From contig CASEBB010000011.1 of NCBI GenBank assembly GCA_949286015.1, positions 1 through 34,803 of the forward strand: 34,803 nt of DNA. Direction: 5' to 3'. Each line of letters begins with the position of its first letter. The stretch's first letter is position 1. This stretch comes from an uncultured Succinivibrionaceae bacterium. Its GTDB lineage: Bacteria; Pseudomonadota; Gammaproteobacteria; Enterobacterales; Succinivibrionaceae. The notes below the pieces were generated by a model. It was not told the DNA's origin, ran no database searches, and saw only the letters and a program-made list of their open reading frames with translations. This document shows positions 31,132 to 34,803 of this stretch, in pieces. Both the position numbers and the translations under genes were made by a program.

Positions 31132-31203
31132 ACATGGCAAAAAGCTGCAAAAACCCCTATCGCGCTTAGCTTTACGACCTATCACAAGCGAGTTTTGCCA
31201 TGT
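31132..31203. repeat. Perfect 11-bp inverted repeat
   Basis: ACATGGCAAAA (31132-31142) pairs with TTTTGCCATGT (31193-31203) across a 50-base loop. A consensus TTGACA lies just upstream (31117-31122) without a matching -10. Confidence 0.65.
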
Positions 31204-31446
31204 CTTTACTCATCAAGGTTTTAGATGCTTTTGGTAAAAGTCCAAAGTACGATCTATAGAGGGGGTTATTTTGGTTTCACATGGATCATCACCTATCATA
31301 AAGCGCTATATCTTAAGGCTTATGGCCGGTATGATGTTTGCTGCTTAAGATGGTTAGCATCGGCTAACATGCAAACAGATGTTAATAGATCGGTTGACAA
31401 AGCTTTTGGCAATCAACAGCAAAAAAGAGAGAATTTCTACCATTAA
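31200..31446 (+). pseudogene. Possible frameshifted small gene (unrecognised)
   Basis: ATG at 31200 opens MSLLIKVLDAFGKSPKYDL and then hits TAG. One frame over, the sequence continues YRGGYFGFTWIITYHKALYL and on to KRENFYH at 31446. Joining the two frames near 31256 would give about 82 residues of ordinary composition, unlike the Cys/Arg-rich noise around it. The family is not recognised and chance is not excluded. Confidence 0.2.
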
Positions 31447-31726
31447 ACGTAGACAGCCTCTGCCTGCAGCGCCCGCCCCAAGCCGCTTCCGCCATGGCAA
31501 AGCGCACTAACCACGCTGCTACGCTCCTGCACTACCCACCGCCCCTAACAACGCGGCTCTTTACCCTTTGCGCCGTGGTGACAGCACGCGGCACAGCTCT
31601 CTTCTGCCGCAGCGTAGCGCTCTGCGCTGGCGCCCCTTCCCCCGCGTCGCACCTCAATTCCCCCACTACCCAGACAGCAGCTTGAGCGCTTGCCAGCCTC
31701 TCCGCTGCCGGTTATGTGCCCCTTTT

Positions 31727-31756
31727 GCCGTAAAAACGTGTTTTTGCGGCTCTTTT
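31727..31756 (+). terminator. Terminator-like hairpin
   Basis: GCCGTAAAAAC (31727-31737) pairs with GTTTTTGCGGC (31740-31750), followed by TCTTTTGTAT. No gene is clearly assigned to it. Confidence 0.35.
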
Positions 31757-31806
31757 GTATCTAGTATCAATAGATCTTAAAAAATGTGCTAATTAACTAC
31801 TATGAC

Positions 31807-31832
31807 TGCGGTATTTTGGCCTAAATACCGCA
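31807..31832. repeat. Perfect 10-bp hairpin
   Basis: TGCGGTATTT (31807-31816) and AAATACCGCA (31823-31832) flank a 6-base loop, immediately followed by the palindrome AACTTAAGTT. It could be a regulator site or an RNA element. Confidence 0.5.
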
Positions 31833-32878
31833 AACTTAAGTTTGTTTACTGACTTAGATAAATACGCTGCTTTTGCATACTTTTCCTTTATTATCCTTCT
31901 CAAAGGCCTCATAGCCGTCTGCAAATGCGTTTATTTTTGTGGACAGGTACCTGCGTGTTTTGCAGGATACTGCCACCTCATACGCGCTTGTCAGGTACTG
32001 ATGACACACAGTACCACGACGCAGCAGATGGTCGTAGTTGCAGTTTGGAGGCAGCACCACGCTGCTTGCAACTCATACCATGGCTGCTGCCCACTCGCTG
32101 GCACATGCAGATATACAGAGCTCTTACCGGTGCAACGCCGGTGTATTGCACAAAGCTCTGCGCTTTTAGCCACCACACTGATGAAACGGTGGCGCCCATG
32201 CCAGCCAAATCGCCCGCCTCAAGCCTCTCTGCATAAGAAAAACTCTTTGGACAGGGCGATGCCGCCACGCAGCACCTTACGCGGGCGGTGATAATACTTG
32301 TTCTCTGTGCTTGCGCTCAGCAAGCAATCCCCTCTATGGCAGTGGATTTCTTTAAGCACTACACCTCACCACTGCTCCGCATTTAGTACAGCCCCTCTCG
32401 CTTACGCGCTATCCCCTTTTGCCCCTATCCTGCCGCCTCTTATCTGCTTCCTGCTGCTTGCTTACGGCATTGGTCACTAAGGCCAGAGCTGTCTACTGTG
32501 CTGGTATAGCCACACAGAGCAAGGCAGTACCCACGAAGCAACTACGGCAGAGGCCCCCTGTAGTGATGCCCACCTTTGCTGTACCTCAAGTGCAATGCTT
32601 GTGGACACAGGAAAGGCTAACGATTCAGGACGAAACAGCATCACCGACGTGATTGACGGGAAAGTGAGTCACACTGCAACAGCAGACGCAAGGTCTGCTG
32701 CACGGATCGTATCGTAATGGTGGTGCCTCTAAGCGGCGGTACACATGGGTAATGGCTTTGCGAAGGGATACACATCTCTCGCGGGAACATCCCCCAGCAC
32801 AACAAGGGAATGAGAGCCAGACTGACGAAAACCTCAAAGACAAGCGCTTTTTATGTGTAAGACACACACTACAAACTG

Positions 32879-34375
32879 ATGAAGCAAACTAACAACGCGC
32901 TGAAGTTTTTACTGGCGCAATACCGCGCGATCTTTAAGAACGCCTACGTAAAGGGCCTCGCGGCTGTGGCTCTGACTGCGGGTTTGGCTGTTGGTGCAGC
33001 TCAACCAGCAGCAGCAGCAGCAGCAAATGTTGATAACACCGCTTGGCCTAATCTATCTGGAGCTATCACCGTAGACGGCGACTCAAGTTCAGATGGTACT
33101 AATGGTAAATACCAGTACATCCAATTGTCTGGCACTCTGACCAACAATAACGACTTTACCATTACCATTTCAAGTGGTGGCACCACAAACAACTACATCA
33201 AAACCGATAGTGCAGCAACTTCCATTACGGCTAGCAATGGCAACATTATCTTAAGCGGTGGCACAGCAGCTAACGCCGCTTTATTGATTTCTGGTAGTGG
33301 TGCTTCGGGTGCGAAATTAGACATTAGCACGTTTACGGTCGGTCAAGGTCAACTGACCTTACAAAACAACGCTGCTAGCGCCACTGCAGCCGCCCATCTG
33401 AAAGCAAATACCATTACCCTCACCGGTGGTACTGACTCTAAAGTCATCTTCTCTGGTTCTGGCGCCTCTAACGCTGTCCTCGAAGGCCAATTAGTCTCCA
33501 CCAACGCCGAGAATACCACCCTGCTCGACTTTAGCACCGGTAACGGTACCTTAAAGACGTGGGGCACGGCGGAGCACTTAGACATCACTGTAGGCTCTGG
33601 CGCCTCTTCCGCAACGATCACTGCCGTCTTAGACCTCACAGATAATGCCGATACCGCTGCTGACGAGGGTAAGCTCACCATCCAAAACGGTACCATTAAG
33701 CTTGTCGGTCATGCTACAGGTGCAGATTCTGGTGCTGACTTCGTTATCTCTGGCGGTACCTTAGAGCTGGGCGAAAACGTCATCCTCACTGCCAATGAAA
33801 CCACAGCTGCTTCCGGCACCGGTACCATTAAGGTAGCCAATGGCACCTCTGCCGATGGTGCAACCTTAATGCTGCGCAGCGCCACCCTCAAGGAGTTCTT
33901 AACGGACACCACCGCAAACACGGACAACAAGCATGATGACGGTGCCTTGTCGGTGACCAAAGGTACGTTAACCTTTACTGATACCGGCAACGTTACCTTA
34001 AACGACTTCACCTTCCAATCTGGTGGCACTGCTGTCGCTGGTCAGATTGAAGTCGCCTCAAGCAATGCCGGTGACACAGTTATCACGGGTAAAGAGCTCA
34101 CCATTAACAACACCTTAGCCAACACCTCTAAGGTCAACGTCGAGGCCTCTAAGCTCACCTTAGGTAGCGAAACCTTTAAGAGCTCCGCCAATAGCTTCGG
34201 CGTAAACGCCTTAAAGGCCGAGTCTGTCACCTTCTTACACGACGCCTCTGCAAGCGGTGATAGCGGCAATGCCTTTACCTTAAAGGACGACCTCACCCTC
34301 TATAAGTCCGCCTTAACCGAGATCGATAACCCTTACTACGTCTCCGGTGACAAGACTGCCAACAAGTGGGCTTAG
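32879..34375 (+). CDS. Third autotransporter paralogue, N-terminal open frame (498 codons, then frameshift)
   Basis: The protein starts MKQTNNALKFLLAQYRAIFK like the 4729 gene, and the first 60-70 bases plus ACAAACTG before the ATG are nearly identical at DNA level. The long signal peptide ends near AQPAAAAAA. The passenger follows the same plan as the paralogue (TLTNNNDFTITISSGG, a VLEGQLVS block matching IVHGQLDG, and an EIDNPYY block matching EVTNPYK). The frame stops at TAG 34373, but homologous passenger sequence continues at once in the -1 frame to the window end. Read literally, the product is a barrel-less fragment of 498 residues that would be exported to the periplasm and not displayed. 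Confidence 0.8.
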   Translation: MKQTNNALKFLLAQYRAIFKNAYVKGLAAVALTAGLAVGAAQPAAAAAANVDNTAWPNLSGAITVDGDSSSDGTNGKYQYIQLSGTLTNNNDFTITISSGGTTNNYIKTDSAATSITASNGNIILSGGTAANAALLISGSGASGAKLDISTFTVGQGQLTLQNNAASATAAAHLKANTITLTGGTDSKVIFSGSGASNAVLEGQLVSTNAENTTLLDFSTGNGTLKTWGTAEHLDITVGSGASSATITAVLDLTDNADTAADEGKLTIQNGTIKLVGHATGADSGADFVISGGTLELGENVILTANETTAASGTGTIKVANGTSADGATLMLRSATLKEFLTDTTANTDNKHDDGALSVTKGTLTFTDTGNVTLNDFTFQSGGTAVAGQIEVASSNAGDTVITGKELTINNTLANTSKVNVEASKLTLGSETFKSSANSFGVNALKAESVTFLHDASASGDSGNAFTLKDDLTLYKSALTEIDNPYYVSGDKTANKWA

Positions 34376-34803
34376 GCTCCTCTGCCTACTCTATTGGCAC
34401 TCCAGTGCAAGGTACCGATGGCTACGGTGTTGATGCAACCTTAAACTTCACTGGCACCCTGACCTTAAACAACAGCGGTGCTGGTGCCAACAGCATTACC
34501 ATTGCCGGTAACAGCAACGACTCCTCAAAAGACGGCTTTACCTTAGGCCGCACCGAGAATGGCTATGCCGCTAAGCGCGAGACCACCGCGACCTTAGACC
34601 TGCGCAACGCCACCATTAAGCTGCAAAACGAAGAGCAAGGTACCAACCTCACCACCTTCAATATCAACGAAGACGGCTTACTCCTCCTGACCGAGAGCCA
34701 AGCAAACTACCTGCTCAACAAGTACCAGCGTGAAGACAATGAGCGCCCAGACTCTGTCAGTGGTGCTGCCTTTGTCTTAGCCGGTGACGGTGAGCTCAAT
34801 GTC
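34369..34803 (+). pseudogene. Continuation of the third autotransporter in the -1 frame (runs off window)
   Basis: From 34369 the frame reads GLGSSAYSIGTPVQGTDGYG and stays open to the last base. It contains passenger-like strands and the block LLLLTESQANYLLNKYQRE then SVSGAAFVLAGDGELNV, which matches LVLREDQFDYLLNNLRELE and AVSGAALNLSGGTI of the 4729 protein. Adding one G to the GGG at 34368-34370 would restore one frame (NKWGLGSS). The break is either a recent mutation, a switchable site or a sequencing error. Confidence 0.75.

Larger units (their letters stand above)
30475..32878. other. 2.4-kb gene-poor interval
   Basis: No convincing intact gene lies between the coupling protein and the third autotransporter. 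About 30820-31450 and 31730-31900 are AT-rich and carry strong inverted repeats; the remainder is GC-rich with only short, low-quality frames. The divergent promoters for the flanking genes should be here. Palindromic AAAGCGCTTAT sites occur as an inverted pair (30838-30848 and 30941-30951), and a related AAGCGCTTTTTATG lies about 30 bp before the autotransporter start. Confidence 0.5.

Noticed and set aside
31842..32291. 149-codon plus-strand frame
   Set aside because: High Cys/His/Arg content, overlapping frames on the other strand, and no ribosome-binding site; judged non-coding.
34360..34380. Programmed -1 ribosomal frameshift in the third autotransporter
   Set aside because: No X XXY YYZ slippery heptamer and no evident downstream stem; a simple one-base change in GGG explains the sequence.

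Overview
The window looks like part of a gammaproteobacterial chromosome. Moderate GC, frequent TTA leucine codons, a family of very long autotransporters and MOBH-type conjugation genes make an anaerobic Succinivibrionaceae-like host a reasonable guess, but only a guess. Spacing is loose for a bacterium, with several 0.4-2.4 kb stretches without genes. No tRNA, rRNA, CRISPR array, integrase or intact transposase was seen.

Region 1 (1-10960, + strand) is an autotransporter paralogue region. It has the last 48 codons of one autotransporter, two unrecognised proteins (299 aa, and 480 aa with a TolA-like Ala/Lys/Glu helix), a decayed second copy of an autotransporter 3' end, and a complete 2040-aa autotransporter. 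Each unit ends in the same kind of double-hairpin terminator. A third paralogue starts at 32879 and runs off the window; a single-base frameshift interrupts it near 34370.

Region 2 (10963-14450) holds repeat-rich non-coding DNA and a minus-strand GPH-family sugar:cation symporter. The repeat is a family of about 110-125 bp in both orientations, with further copies near 23.5 kb.

Region 3 (14800-18320, minus strand) is the most unusual part. Seven tiny genes (31-44 codons) encode single-span membrane proteins with Lys-rich C-terminal tails. Most have strong Shine-Dalgarno sites and sit in duplicated 300-450 bp cassettes that carry their own promoter, structured 3' UTR and terminator. None is long enough to attract a standard gene caller. 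A 122-aa two-span protein with a heptad-repeat N-terminus lies beside them.

Region 4 (18685-30474, minus strand) is a conjugation module: a giant VirD4/TraD-like coupling ATPase (2209 aa), a 280-aa membrane protein and a MOBH/TraI_2-type relaxase (1046 aa). All three carry Ser/Thr/Ala low-complexity tracts built from in-frame trinucleotide microsatellites. The ATPase has about 700 residues of low complexity between its Walker motifs and a multi-span tail. Together they would process and deliver DNA to a type IV secretion channel whose other genes lie outside the window or are absent.

Region 5 (30475-32878) is a long gene-poor gap with strong inverted repeats and one AT-rich, possibly broken reading frame, followed by the third autotransporter.
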